Notes under the pieces: generated by a model
Seen by the model: the letters and a program-made list of their open reading frames with translations, nothing else
Databases searched by the model: none
What the model was told of the DNA's origin: nothing
Translations under genes and position numbers: made by a program
NCBI RefSeq assembly: GCF_017744395.1
Contig: NZ_JAGIBI010000005.1
Coordinates: 62,001 to 126,000, forward strand
Source: Herbaspirillum sp.
GTDB lineage: Bacteria; Pseudomonadota; Gammaproteobacteria; Burkholderiales; Burkholderiaceae_D
Reading direction: 5' to 3'
DNA: 64,000 nucleotides
Part shown: positions 40,225 through 48,425 of the stretch, piece by piece
Layout: every line of letters begins with the position of its first letter
Numbering within the stretch: the stretch's first letter is position 1

Positions 40225-40572
40225 GAAGCTTTCTTATTGAATAGGTGTGCGGCGCCGTTGAACGGATTCAGGTCAGGACCGATGGGTGGAAAAACAATGT
40301 CGGCCGAGGCGCAAACAAGGGACGCATTTTACCTTGGCGGGGAAAAGTTATCCACAGGAGGCGAGGCAGTTTGGCAGAGTAAAAAATCATATCCATCGGC
40401 GGGAAATGGCCGATTCGGACATTATTTTCTTGGCAACGGCGGCACCATGCGGTTTACCGGGGACAAAGTCGATGAATTTTCATTTCGACAATGTTTTTAT
40501 GGGGACAGTGTTTGCCGCGAGCATCATTCCCGTTTCGGGGAGACTGCGCGGCTTTGTCCCTTTTTGTGGCTT
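40225..40572. promoter_or_regulatory. dnaA upstream region with one DnaA box
   Basis: 348 non-coding bases between the dnaA start and the end of the amidotransferase gene. A perfect TTATCCACA box is at 40348-40356, about 125 bases before the dnaA ATG. Only this single perfect box is present, so it looks like an autoregulated promoter rather than a full origin. Confidence 0.6.
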
Positions 40573-41340
40573 TCAGGCAAGCACTTCGCCATCGACGAAT
40601 ACCTTCAGTTCGCCCGGCTGGTATTGGGTCCAGACTTCGTTGTTGGTCAGCGGCTGGGTGACGATCACTGCGACGCGGTCGTTGACTGTGGTGACCTGGG
40701 CGAAATCGACCGACAAGTCGTCGTCCGACAGCTTGGCGGTGGCGAAGGGGTGCTGGCGGATGATGTAGTACAGGTTGGTGGAGCAGTGCGTGTAGAGCGC
40801 CGAGCCGTCCGAGAGCAACATGTTGAAGGTGCCGTGGCCGGCGATGTAGTCGGCGATCTCGCGCAGCGCGGTGCGCAGCTCAGCCAGCGGCGGCAGTTCG
40901 TCGCCGAAGCGCTTGCGGAATTCCTGCAGGATGTAGCAGAAGGCCAGTTCGCTGTCGGTGGTGCCGACCGGGCGGTAGGGGCCGTCGAGCTCCGGGGTGA
41001 AGTTCTTGAGGTCGCCGTTGTGGGCGAATACCCAGTAGCGCCCCCACAGCTCGCGCACGAAGGGATGGCAATTGGCCAGCGCCACGCGGCCCTGGGTGGC
41101 CTTGCGGATGTGCGCGATGACGTGCTGCGACTTGATCGGGTATTGCTTGATCAGCTCGGCCACCGGCGAATTGACCGCGGCCTGGTGGTCGACGAAGGTG
41201 CGCACGCCGGAGCCTTCGAAGAAGGCGATGCCCCAGCCGTCGCTGTGATGATCGGTCAATCCCCCGCGGGTGGCGAAACCGGTAAAGCTGAAGACGATAT
41301 CGGTCGGGGTATTGCAATTCATCCCAAGAAGCTGGCACAT
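40573..41340 (-). CDS. class II glutamine amidotransferase, YafJ-like
   Basis: 255 residues with an N-terminal nucleophile Cys2 (MCQLLGMNC) exposed after Met removal. The amidotransferase core blocks are HSDGWGIAFFEG, HIRKATQGRVALANCHPF and FAHNGDLKNF. No synthase domain is attached, as in E. coli YafJ. Physiological substrate unknown. It is separate from dnaA by ~350 bases and followed upstream by the small paralogous genes. Confidence 0.9.
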   Translation of the reverse strand: MCQLLGMNCNTPTDIVFSFTGFATRGGLTDHHSDGWGIAFFEGSGVRTFVDHQAAVNSPVAELIKQYPIKSQHVIAHIRKATQGRVALANCHPFVRELWGRYWVFAHNGDLKNFTPELDGPYRPVGTTDSELAFCYILQEFRKRFGDELPPLAELRTALREIADYIAGHGTFNMLLSDGSALYTHCSTNLYYIIRQHPFATAKLSDDDLSVDFAQVTTVNDRVAVIVTQPLTNNEVWTQYQPGELKVFVDGEVLA

Positions 41341-41434
41341 GGTATTTGAGGCTGAGGCGTGAATAAGTATTACTGATCAGCCAACGTTATCACGATTGCC
41401 GCCCGCCGGGAGCGGCGGCACTTTGCTCGCGCAT

Positions 41435-41496
41435 AAAAAAACCCCGCGAGCTTGCGCTTGCGGGGTTAATCCTTCCTAAAGAGGGAGGAGGAGACA
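41435..41496 (-). ncRNA. candidate 3'-UTR small RNA, copy A, with anti-SD motif and terminator
   Basis: On the minus strand, downstream of the 105-aa gene: CTCCTCCTCCC, then TAGGAAGGA, then an AACCCCGC/GCGGGGTT terminator stem with a seven-T tail. The 38 bases at 41459-41496 are identical to 42206-42243 although the genes upstream differ. The C/T-rich run can pair with ribosome-binding sites or fold against GGAAGGA. Reminiscent of the CCUCCUCCC stress sRNAs of Rhodobacter, found in 3' UTRs of small DUF1127 genes. The terminator is solid; a stable RNA is inferred. Confidence 0.5.
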
Positions 41497-41573
41497 CGAT
41501 ACGTACTACAAAACCTCAGACTATTTACTACTGACTACTGACCAGAAGCCGGCTGGCCGGGAACGGCGCTTGC

Positions 41574-41891
41574 TTAGTCGCGTGCAGCCATGTTGCGCAG
41601 TTCGTTGGCGAAATTCGGTTGGGTCAGGCTGTATTCGTTGGCCATGCGGTTGAGCATGCGCTTGCCGCTGAACTTGTGCGCCAGGATGCGCTGTTCCAGC
41701 GACTTGCGCGGCTTGAATACCAGCACGACGGCTTGCACCAGGCCCATGAGCAGCGGCTTGAACACCATCAGGGCGGTCACCAGCGCTCCCAGGCCCAGGG
41801 CCGGGCGCAGGTAGGCGGCCAGCATGCCCATCAGCGTCTGCATATAGGGAAACGCGGTCTCGACGGGGAAGGCGATGTTCAGGAAGGACAT
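41574..41891 (-). CDS. small protein, 105 aa, paralogous C-terminus with the 78-aa gene
   Basis: Short N-terminal part with a hydrophobic, probably membrane-spanning region (LGLGALVTALMVFKPLLMGL then VQAVVLVF), a basic stretch (KPRKSLEQRILAHKFSGKR) and a C-terminal tail LNRMANEYSLTQPNFANEL. That tail closely matches the end of the gene at 42452. Function unknown; the conserved tail and shared 3' UTR suggest descent from one ancestor. An SD-like AGAGGTAG precedes the ATG. Confidence 0.75.
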   Translation of the reverse strand: MSFLNIAFPVETAFPYMQTLMGMLAAYLRPALGLGALVTALMVFKPLLMGLVQAVVLVFKPRKSLEQRILAHKFSGKRMLNRMANEYSLTQPNFANELRNMAARD

Positions 41892-42058
41892 GATATTTCT
41901 ACCTCTGATAATTCTATTTAGGGCGCTTCAGGCGCGTTCAATCTCACTGTTGTTGCATTGCAGTATATGTTTCCCCCTGTTATATCGCCACTTTAGAGTT
42001 CTCATATCAGATATAGGAATGATGAATATGGCTGTTCCGGGCGCCCATGCGCTCAACT

Positions 42059-42150
42059 CGTCGCCCTGACGAAGGTCAGGGCCCAGCGTCGTTCAACGGC
42101 CACTGGGGCATGACGAAAGTCACTGGATCCCGGCATTCGCCGGGATGACG
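42059..42150. repeat. full copy of the 92-bp dispersed repeat
   Basis: Starts CGTCGCCCTGACGAAGGTCA, ends GCCGGGATGACG; two facing hairpins. It lies directly downstream of the copy-B terminator. The 560-base gap 41892-42451 otherwise holds only the RNA candidate below and the promoter of the 105-aa gene. Confidence 0.85.
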
Positions 42151-42181
42151 GGTTAAATATCTGCGCCGAACCGTACCCACG

Positions 42182-42243
42182 AAAAAAAACCCCACAGGCA
42201 TGGCCTGCGGGGTTAATCCTTCCTAAAGAGGGAGGAGGAGACA
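42182..42243 (-). ncRNA. candidate 3'-UTR small RNA, copy B, with anti-SD motif and terminator
   Basis: Minus-strand region ~210-270 bases downstream of the 78-aa gene. It carries the same 38-base block as copy A (42206-42243) and an AACCCCACAGGC/GCCTGCGGGGTT stem with one mismatch and an eight-T tail. The base of the stem is conserved while the upper stem differs from copy A by compensating changes, which points to selection on RNA structure. Confidence 0.5.
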
Positions 42244-42451
42244 ACGGATCGGTGTCCAGACGCGTTGATCGAATCAGCGTCAACACAGGCGCCGTACGCG
42301 CCTGAACAACCGAAATCCTGGTACCGGGCAGCCGGCCGTCTGGGCCTGCCGCCGTGCCGCGCAACGTATGGCGCGCGACCGGTTGAAACTTGAGTCCTGT
42401 ACTACCGTGCCGCCGGCGCTTTTTCAGTGCCCGTGCGGCGGGTGTTGCAAA

Positions 42452-42688
42452 TTAGCCGCGGGAAGCGATGAAGCGCAGTTCGGCAGCCAGGTTCGGCTGG
42501 GTCGCTTCGAACTTCTCGGCCATGCGGTTCAGGTGGCGCACGCCGGTGGCGCGTTCCTGCTCGGAAGCGACCAGGGCGACGGCTTGCAGCTCATGGGCCT
42601 TCACGAAGTGGATGAAGATGTTGCGCATGACGGCTGCGAACTTGCTCTTGAAAGTGGTATTGACGGTGCTTTGTGCGATGGTTGCCAT
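42452..42688 (-). CDS. small protein, 78 aa, paralogous C-terminus with the 105-aa gene
   Basis: Helical, basic small protein (TTFKSKFAAVMRNIFIHFVK). The C-terminal segment HLNRMAEKFEATQPNLAAEL matches that of the 105-aa gene. No signal peptide. Preceded by AAGGATC. In size and basic character it recalls DUF1127-type proteins, but the match is only general. It is followed downstream by the copy-B 3' RNA element. Confidence 0.72.
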   Translation of the reverse strand: MATIAQSTVNTTFKSKFAAVMRNIFIHFVKAHELQAVALVASEQERATGVRHLNRMAEKFEATQPNLAAELRFIASRG

Positions 42689-42844
42689 GATTCGATCCTT
42701 GACGTTGTGTGTTATGTTGCATTGCAGTGTAGTGAACTCGTATTTGTTTGACCAATTTCCTTTTCGGATATCAGTTATATAATTCGTGAATAGCGATTCC
42801 CTGAATTCATCCGCGGCCCACTTTCAGCCGCAAAGGCCCGCCCT

Positions 42845-43804
42845 ATGAGCTTTCTCACCCTGGACCTGAATCTGCTGCGCGTCTTCGATGCCGTCATGAC
42901 GGAGCAGAACCTCACGCGCGCCGCCAACCTGCTGGCGATGACCCAGCCGGCTGTCTCCAATGCGCTACGGCGGCTGCGCGATACCCTCAACGACGACCTG
43001 GTGATCCGCACCGCGCACGGCGTCAAGCCGACGCCGCGCGCCGAAGAGCTGTGGCCGACCGTGCGCCGCGCGCTGTCGGAGCTGGAAGCGGTGATCGCGC
43101 CGGAAAGCTTCGACATCTCGCGCGCCCAGAACACCTTCCGCATGGCGATGGTGGATGCGACCGCGGCGCTGTGGCTGCCCTCGCTGGTGCGCACCATCAT
43201 GCGCGACGCGCCGCGCATCAAGGTGCGCATGATGCCGCTGACCACCCGCGACCCGCGCGCCATGCTGCTGCGCGGCGACATCGACCTGGCGGTGGGCTTT
43301 TTCCCCGGCGTCACGGCCCAGCTGGCCGACGGCCAGGGCATGGCCAAGAGCCAGATCAGCCACGCCCGGCTCTACACCGGCCAATACGTGTGCGTGATGA
43401 ACAAGAACCACCCGCTGGCGAACCAGCCGCTGACGCTGGATTCCTACTGCGCCGCCGACCACCTGCTGGTGAGCCTGTCGGGCAAGCCGCACGCGGTGAT
43501 CGACGACGTGCTGGCAGGCATGAACCGCGAGCGCAAGATCCTGCTGACGGTGAACCAGTTCTTCACGGCCGGGCGCATCGTCGCCAGTTCCGAGCTGCTG
43601 ACGGTGCTGCCGCGCCACCTGGTGGCCGCCACCGGCATGGCCGACGTGCTGGTAGTCAAGGAATTGCCGTTCCAGACGCCGGAAGAGCATGTCGACATGC
43701 TGTGGCACGAGCGCGATGCGCGCAATCCGGCGCACAAATGGCTGCGTTCGCACCTTTCTGCAACGACTCATGACGAATTCGGTCGTATCAACATGAAGCG
43801 CTGA
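42845..43804 (+). CDS. LysR-family regulator
   Basis: 319 residues with a winged helix of the NodD/NahR-like kind (LDLNLLRVFDAVMTEQNLTR, MTQPAVSNALRRLRDTLNDD) and an effector domain (DIDLAVGFFPGVTAQL, VIDDVLAGMNRERKILLTVN). No divergent target gene: the minus-strand neighbour is the small 78-aa gene 156 bp away and the next plus-strand gene is AsmA-like. Target unknown. Confidence 0.9.
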   Translation: MSFLTLDLNLLRVFDAVMTEQNLTRAANLLAMTQPAVSNALRRLRDTLNDDLVIRTAHGVKPTPRAEELWPTVRRALSELEAVIAPESFDISRAQNTFRMAMVDATAALWLPSLVRTIMRDAPRIKVRMMPLTTRDPRAMLLRGDIDLAVGFFPGVTAQLADGQGMAKSQISHARLYTGQYVCVMNKNHPLANQPLTLDSYCAADHLLVSLSGKPHAVIDDVLAGMNRERKILLTVNQFFTAGRIVASSELLTVLPRHLVAATGMADVLVVKELPFQTPEEHVDMLWHERDARNPAHKWLRSHLSATTHDEFGRINMKR

Positions 43805-43939
43805 TGCGGCGTACGCAGGCATAGGCATCCCGTTCCACCAATCGGCCGCCGGGGACTGGCGGCCGGGGTGCTCGCCTGCGCCGGACATATCCGCCATCTC
43901 CGCATCGGCGCATGTTGATCCACCCTCACGGGAACAAGC

Positions 43940-45967
43940 ATGCCAATGCCGCGTATCCGAAAAATAATCCTGTGGCTGCTGGCCAGCCTGTTCATCGCCA
44001 TCGCCGCCGCGGTGGTCTTCTTCCTCACCTTCGACTGGAACCGGGCCAAGCCCTGGATCAACCAGCGCGTCTCCGAATCGCTGGGGCGCGAATTCGCCAT
44101 CAACGGCGACCTGTCGCTGCAATGGCAGCGCACCGCACAAACCGCGCCGGCGCAATCGGGCTGGTCGAGCTGGGTGCCCTGGCCGCGGCTGCAGGCGCAA
44201 GACATCACGCTGGCCAACCCCGAGGCCTTCAGCCGTGAGGGCAAGATGGCCACGGTCGGACAGGTCGTCTTTACGCTCAATCCGGTGCCGCTGCTGGCGC
44301 GTGACATTTCGCTGCCGACGCTGGAAATCAGCAATCCGGACATTTCCCTGCTGCGCGACAAGGACAACGCCAACAACTGGACCTTCAAGAGCAGCGAACC
44401 TTCGGCCTGGAACCTGAAGCTGGGCCGGCTGATCCTGCGCCAGGGCACGTTCCAGCTAAACGATGCCGTCAAGAAGATCGACATCAAGGCCGAGATCGAC
44501 ACGCTCGATCCCGACAAGGAAAAAGTCTACGGGCTGGGCTGGAACCTGAAAGGCAGTTTCAATGGTGCTCCGGTCTCGGGCAGCGGCCGCGCCGGCGGCG
44601 TACTGTCGCTGCAGGACCAGCGGCAACCTTATCCGCTGCAAGCCAGCGTGAAAGTCGGCAAGACCGCGATCGCCATCCGCGGCACGCTGACCAAGCCGTC
44701 CCAGCTGGCGGCGCTGGACCTGCGCCTGTCGGTCTCGGGCGCCAGCATGGGCAACCTGTATCCGCTGACCGGGATCCTGCTGCCGGAAACCCCGCCATTC
44801 GCCACCGAAGGCCACTTGTTCGGCAAGATCGACGCCAGACATAGCGAGTGGCGCTACGAAGACTTCAGCGGCAAGGTCGGCGGCAGCGACGTGGGCGGCA
44901 GCCTGTCCTACACCACCGGCGGCCCGCGGCCGCAACTGACCGGCGCCATCACGTCCAACCTGCTGCGCTTCGAAGACCTGGCGCCGCTGATCGGCGCCGA
45001 TTCCAACCAGGAAAAGGCGCAGCGCGGCGCGGAGGAACGCCAGCCGGCCGGCAAGGTGCTACCGGTCAAGCAATTCAGCACCGATGCCTGGGGCACGCTG
45101 GACGCCGACGTCAAACTGACCGGCAAGCGCATCGTCAAGCAGAAGGACCTGCCGATCAGCGACCTGCAGGCGCACCTGGTCCTCAAGGACAAGGTATTGG
45201 CGCTGGATCCGCTGGGCTTCGGCGTGGCCGGCGGCAACCTGAATGCGGCGATCCGCCTCGACGGCCGGGAACCGCAGATGAAGTCGGACATGCGCCTGTC
45301 GGCGCGCCGCATCAAGATCCAGAAGCTGTATCCGGAACTGGACGCCTCCAAGACCAGCTTCGGTGAAATCAACGGCGACGCCAGGCTGACCGCCAGCGGC
45401 AATTCGGTGGCGGCGATGCTGGGTTCGGCCAATGGCGAGGTCAAGACCCTGGTCAACCAGGGCGCCATCAGCAAATTCCTGCTGGAAGCTGCCGGCCTGA
45501 ACGTGGGCAATATCGTCATCAGCAAGCTGTTCGGCGACCGGGAAGTGAAACTCAATTGCCTGGCCGGCGATTTTCCTGTGGACAATGGCGTGATGAACCT
45601 GCGCACCTTCGTGCTCGATACCGACGATGCGCTGATCAGCGCCGACGGCACGGTGGACATGAAACAGGAAAAACTGGATGTGACCATCCATCCCAAGAGC
45701 AAGGGCCTGCGCATTATTTCGCTGCGTTCGCCGCTGTACGTATCGGGCACCTTCAAGAATCCCGACGTCGGCGTGAACAAGGCGGTACTGGCGCTGCGCG
45801 CCGGCGGGGTAGTGGCGCTGGGCTTGCTGGCACCGGTGACGGCGATCCTGCCGCTGATCAATGTGGACGGCGAGCAAAAGGCCGATTGCGCCAATCTGTT
45901 GGAAGAAGTGAAGAAACAACCGCAGGCGGGAAAAACTGCCGTGAAGAAAGTTGCGCCTAAAAAATAG
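43940..45967 (+). CDS. AsmA-family outer-membrane biogenesis protein
   Basis: 675 residues. A single N-terminal membrane anchor (IILWLLASLFIAIAAAVVFF) precedes a long periplasmic, beta-rich region. The AsmA start block is REFAINGDLSLQWQ. The C-terminal AsmA_2-type region reads SADGTVDMKQEKLDVTIHPK and LRSPLYVSGTFKNPDVGVNK. AsmA-like proteins bridge the periplasm and influence lipid/envelope assembly. Ends with a lysine-rich tail. A short hairpin with a T-run follows. Confidence 0.9.
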   Translation: MPMPRIRKIILWLLASLFIAIAAAVVFFLTFDWNRAKPWINQRVSESLGREFAINGDLSLQWQRTAQTAPAQSGWSSWVPWPRLQAQDITLANPEAFSREGKMATVGQVVFTLNPVPLLARDISLPTLEISNPDISLLRDKDNANNWTFKSSEPSAWNLKLGRLILRQGTFQLNDAVKKIDIKAEIDTLDPDKEKVYGLGWNLKGSFNGAPVSGSGRAGGVLSLQDQRQPYPLQASVKVGKTAIAIRGTLTKPSQLAALDLRLSVSGASMGNLYPLTGILLPETPPFATEGHLFGKIDARHSEWRYEDFSGKVGGSDVGGSLSYTTGGPRPQLTGAITSNLLRFEDLAPLIGADSNQEKAQRGAEERQPAGKVLPVKQFSTDAWGTLDADVKLTGKRIVKQKDLPISDLQAHLVLKDKVLALDPLGFGVAGGNLNAAIRLDGREPQMKSDMRLSARRIKIQKLYPELDASKTSFGEINGDARLTASGNSVAAMLGSANGEVKTLVNQGAISKFLLEAAGLNVGNIVISKLFGDREVKLNCLAGDFPVDNGVMNLRTFVLDTDDALISADGTVDMKQEKLDVTIHPKSKGLRIISLRSPLYVSGTFKNPDVGVNKAVLALRAGGVVALGLLAPVTAILPLINVDGEQKADCANLLEEVKKQPQAGKTAVKKVAPKK

Positions 45968-46000
45968 GCACAAAAGAAATTGCCGTTTTTGCCATCATCG

Positions 46001-46028
46001 GCCGGGGGATAACTCTTCCGGCTTTTTT
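46001..46028 (+). terminator. terminator of AsmA gene
   Basis: GCCGG (46001-46005) and CCGGC (46018-46022) with a 12-base loop, followed by TTTTTT. Short stem, 33 bases after the stop. Confidence 0.6.
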
Positions 46029-46196
46029 CATTTTGGGGCGGCGATTTGAGGAGGCTGGTTTTCCGGCAAAGCGGGAGAACGCCCGAAATCGTCCAAAAAT
46101 GCTTTGGAAACTGCCTGTAGCCCCCCGAAAACCGATGAAAACAGGCCTGAAACGGCAAAGAATGCGGGATTCCTGAAAATTGCCCCGTTGACCACG

Positions 46197-46460
46197 CTAT
46201 CCACAAAAAGCGGCCCAGCCTGTGGATAAAGGTCTGGATAACTTTTTCATCGATTGGGGAAAACCGGGAAAGTTATCCAAGGCCGTTTTTTTATCCAAGA
46301 ACTGTCCGCCGGCCATACACGCCTTGCCAAGCGTTTATCCTTTTTCCAACTCCATGATTTATTTCCGGTAAACCGGGTTATCCACAGAAATGGACCTGCG
46401 TTAACTATTACCTACTATTTATATATATCTACTTATCCTAAAAGACAGAAAACCCGGATT
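46197..46460. other. oriC-like module 1: DnaA boxes and AT-rich unwinding tract
   Basis: Contains perfect DnaA boxes TGTGGATAA (46221-46229) and TTATCCACA (46378-46386) plus near matches CTATCCACA (46197), TCTGGATAA (46233), TTATCCAAG (46273 and 46291). Next come CCTGCGTTAAC (46395-46405) and a strongly A/T-rich stretch up to ~46440, ending CAGAAAACCCGGATT. The part 46221-46460 is repeated collinearly at 46875-47115. Non-coding. Read as half of a duplicated chromosomal origin. Confidence 0.7.
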
Positions 46461-46528
46461 CGGCGTCGGCTGCGCATTTCCTGCATTCAAAAAACCATTT
46501 CCAGGGAATCGAAAACGGCAAACCTGGC

Positions 46529-46819
46529 TTATTTCTTCAAGTCGACCGCATCGGGAACGTCCAGCACCAGATCGGATTGTGCTTCGGCAACGCAGGGCAG
46601 GATCCAGCCTTCCTTTTTTTCTTCCCTGGTCAGCCCGGGCCATTCGATCTGGTAACTCACCGTGCCGGATACCAGCATGCACATGCAGGTGCGGCAAGAA
46701 CCGTTGCGGCAGAAATTGGGAAGGCGGATGGATTGGGTCAGCGCCGATTGCAGCAGCGATTGGGATGGACGCTGCTCAAAGTGCAGGCCGGCAGGCTGGA
46801 TATCGATGCGATGTGGCAC
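46529..46819 (-). CDS. 2Fe-2S ferredoxin
   Basis: 96 residues with the plant-type 2Fe-2S pattern: Cys37, Cys42, Cys45 and, after ~30 residues, Cys76 (FCRNGSCRTCMCMLVSG, LPCVAEA). Small soluble electron carrier. It stands alone between two oriC-like modules, so its promoter at ~46820-46880 lies beside a DnaA box. Redox partner unknown. Confidence 0.88.
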   Translation of the reverse strand: MPHRIDIQPAGLHFEQRPSQSLLQSALTQSIRLPNFCRNGSCRTCMCMLVSGTVSYQIEWPGLTREEKKEGWILPCVAEAQSDLVLDVPDAVDLKK

Positions 46820-46874
46820 GGCTGGGTCTATTGGGTGGAAAAACCGGGGTTTTCAGGGATGTCTTCCAGGCAAT

Positions 46875-47115
46875 TGTGGATAAGTCTTTGTATATCTGCT
46901 GCGCGAATTGGGAATATCTCGGCAAGTTATCCCAAGGCGAAAATTTGTCCAACAATTGTTCCTGAACTATGCAGAAGCTTACCAAGCGTTTATTCAGGAC
47001 GTAAATAACTGATTCGATTCGGGTTAACCGACTTATCCACAGAAAAGTCCTGCGTTAACAATCATTACTATCTTTATATATAAACCTTTAATTTAAAAAA
47101 CAGAAAAGCGGAATT
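46875..47115. other. oriC-like module 2: DnaA boxes and AT-rich unwinding tract
   Basis: Collinear with module 1. Perfect DnaA boxes TGTGGATAA (46875-46883) and TTATCCACA (47033-47041), near match TTATCCCAA (46927), CCAAGCGTTTAT (46982-46993), CCTGCGTTAAC (47049-47059). Then A/T-rich DNA with TTTATATATAAACC and AATTTAAAAAA, ending CAGAAAAGCGGAATT. CCTGCGTTAAC lies 174 bases from the first box in both modules. The remaining ~190 bases to the LysR gene hold no gene. Confidence 0.7.
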
Positions 47116-47306
47116 GCGGGGACAACCTGGAAAAGCGCTGCAAAAGCGTATTCGCGTATTCAGAAAATCCGATGCAAGATGGAAACAACGACCGTGCGCT
47201 CAAGAAACACCGGCGATGGCATCCAGTGCTTTGGTTCGGCAATAAGGAGGGAAGAAGGGGAATGGCCTGCAGGCTCAAGACCCGCAAGCCGAAAGGGAAT
47301 GGCAGT

Positions 47307-48191
47307 TCAATGCTTCCAGATTTCCTGGAGCAGCTGGAATACCGCCTTGATGGCGTCTTCGTTTTGGCGTTTCTCCAGGGTAATGAAGCGCAGTTCGGTA
47401 GACAGCTCGACCGCATCGGCAATCACCAGGCCATGGGCATGGGCCTGGCTGAGGGCGATCGATTCGCGCGCCAGCGACAATCCCACCCCTGATTTCACCA
47501 GGTCCAGCATGGAAGACTCCTGGTCGACCAGGGCGACGGTATCTGGTTGCACTTTATGTTGTGCAAATACCTTGCTCAGCAGGCGGTGGTGTGCCGACTC
47601 CGGCGGGGTCCAGATCCAGGGCAGGCGCGACAGCTCTTTCCAGCCCTTGCCGGAAACCCGGCTTTTCCAGCCGGCCGGGGCGATCACGTTGTAGGTGAAG
47701 GGCGTCAGCGTCATGGCATGGAAGCCCTTGCCCGGGTCGCCCAGGAAGAAACCGACATCCAGCCGCCCGTGCCGGATCTCGTTCAGGACCGAGCCCGACA
47801 TATGATGGGATAGTTTGGTGGATAGCTGCGGGTGGCGCTCGACCAGCAATTTCAGGAAGGCGCCGAGGCGGATGAATTCCGGATCGAGGATGGTGCCGAT
47901 GGCCAGCGAACCGGACAGGCTGTCGGCGCTGGCCTGCAAGGCCGCGGCATGGCGGCGCAGTTCCTGCAGGTCGGCCAGGACCCGTTCGGCCAGCGGCAGC
48001 AGCTTGTTGCCTTCCACCGTCAGCACCATGCCGGCGGCGGTGCGGGTGAACAGGGCCAGCCCCAGGTGTTCCTGCAGGGATTTGATCTGCAGGCTGACGG
48101 CGGGCTGGCTGACGTGCAGCTTTTCCGCGGCGCGGGTCAGGTTGCCTTCGCGGGCGACGGTGATAAAAGCGCGTAACTGTACGATATCCAT
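47307..48191 (-). CDS. LysR-family regulator, divergent from mmsA
   Basis: 294 residues, winged helix MDIVQLRAFITVAREGNLTR with HVSQPAVSLQIKSLQEHLG, effector domain with GSLAIGTILDPEFIRLG. Divergent from the methylmalonate-semialdehyde dehydrogenase gene across 234 bp, hence its probable regulator. Confidence 0.92.
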   Translation of the reverse strand: MDIVQLRAFITVAREGNLTRAAEKLHVSQPAVSLQIKSLQEHLGLALFTRTAAGMVLTVEGNKLLPLAERVLADLQELRRHAAALQASADSLSGSLAIGTILDPEFIRLGAFLKLLVERHPQLSTKLSHHMSGSVLNEIRHGRLDVGFFLGDPGKGFHAMTLTPFTYNVIAPAGWKSRVSGKGWKELSRLPWIWTPPESAHHRLLSKVFAQHKVQPDTVALVDQESSMLDLVKSGVGLSLARESIALSQAHAHGLVIADAVELSTELRFITLEKRQNEDAIKAVFQLLQEIWKH

Positions 48192-48425
48192 CGTTAACTC
48201 TTGCTAAATCCTTTTTTCATGCATCAAACCGCAGGGTAGAAAAATCGATGTTTTATAAGTCATTCTTATATTGCTGTTGATAATAACTCATTGGATAGGA
48301 TCGAATTAGCGCGATATTCTTCCAACGTCTGCTTAATCCAGCTTTTGTCGACGTTTATGCCGCAGGCCAACAGGATAGTGAGACAAATCCGGCCCGGCTT
48401 GATATCAATAACCAAAGGAATACTT

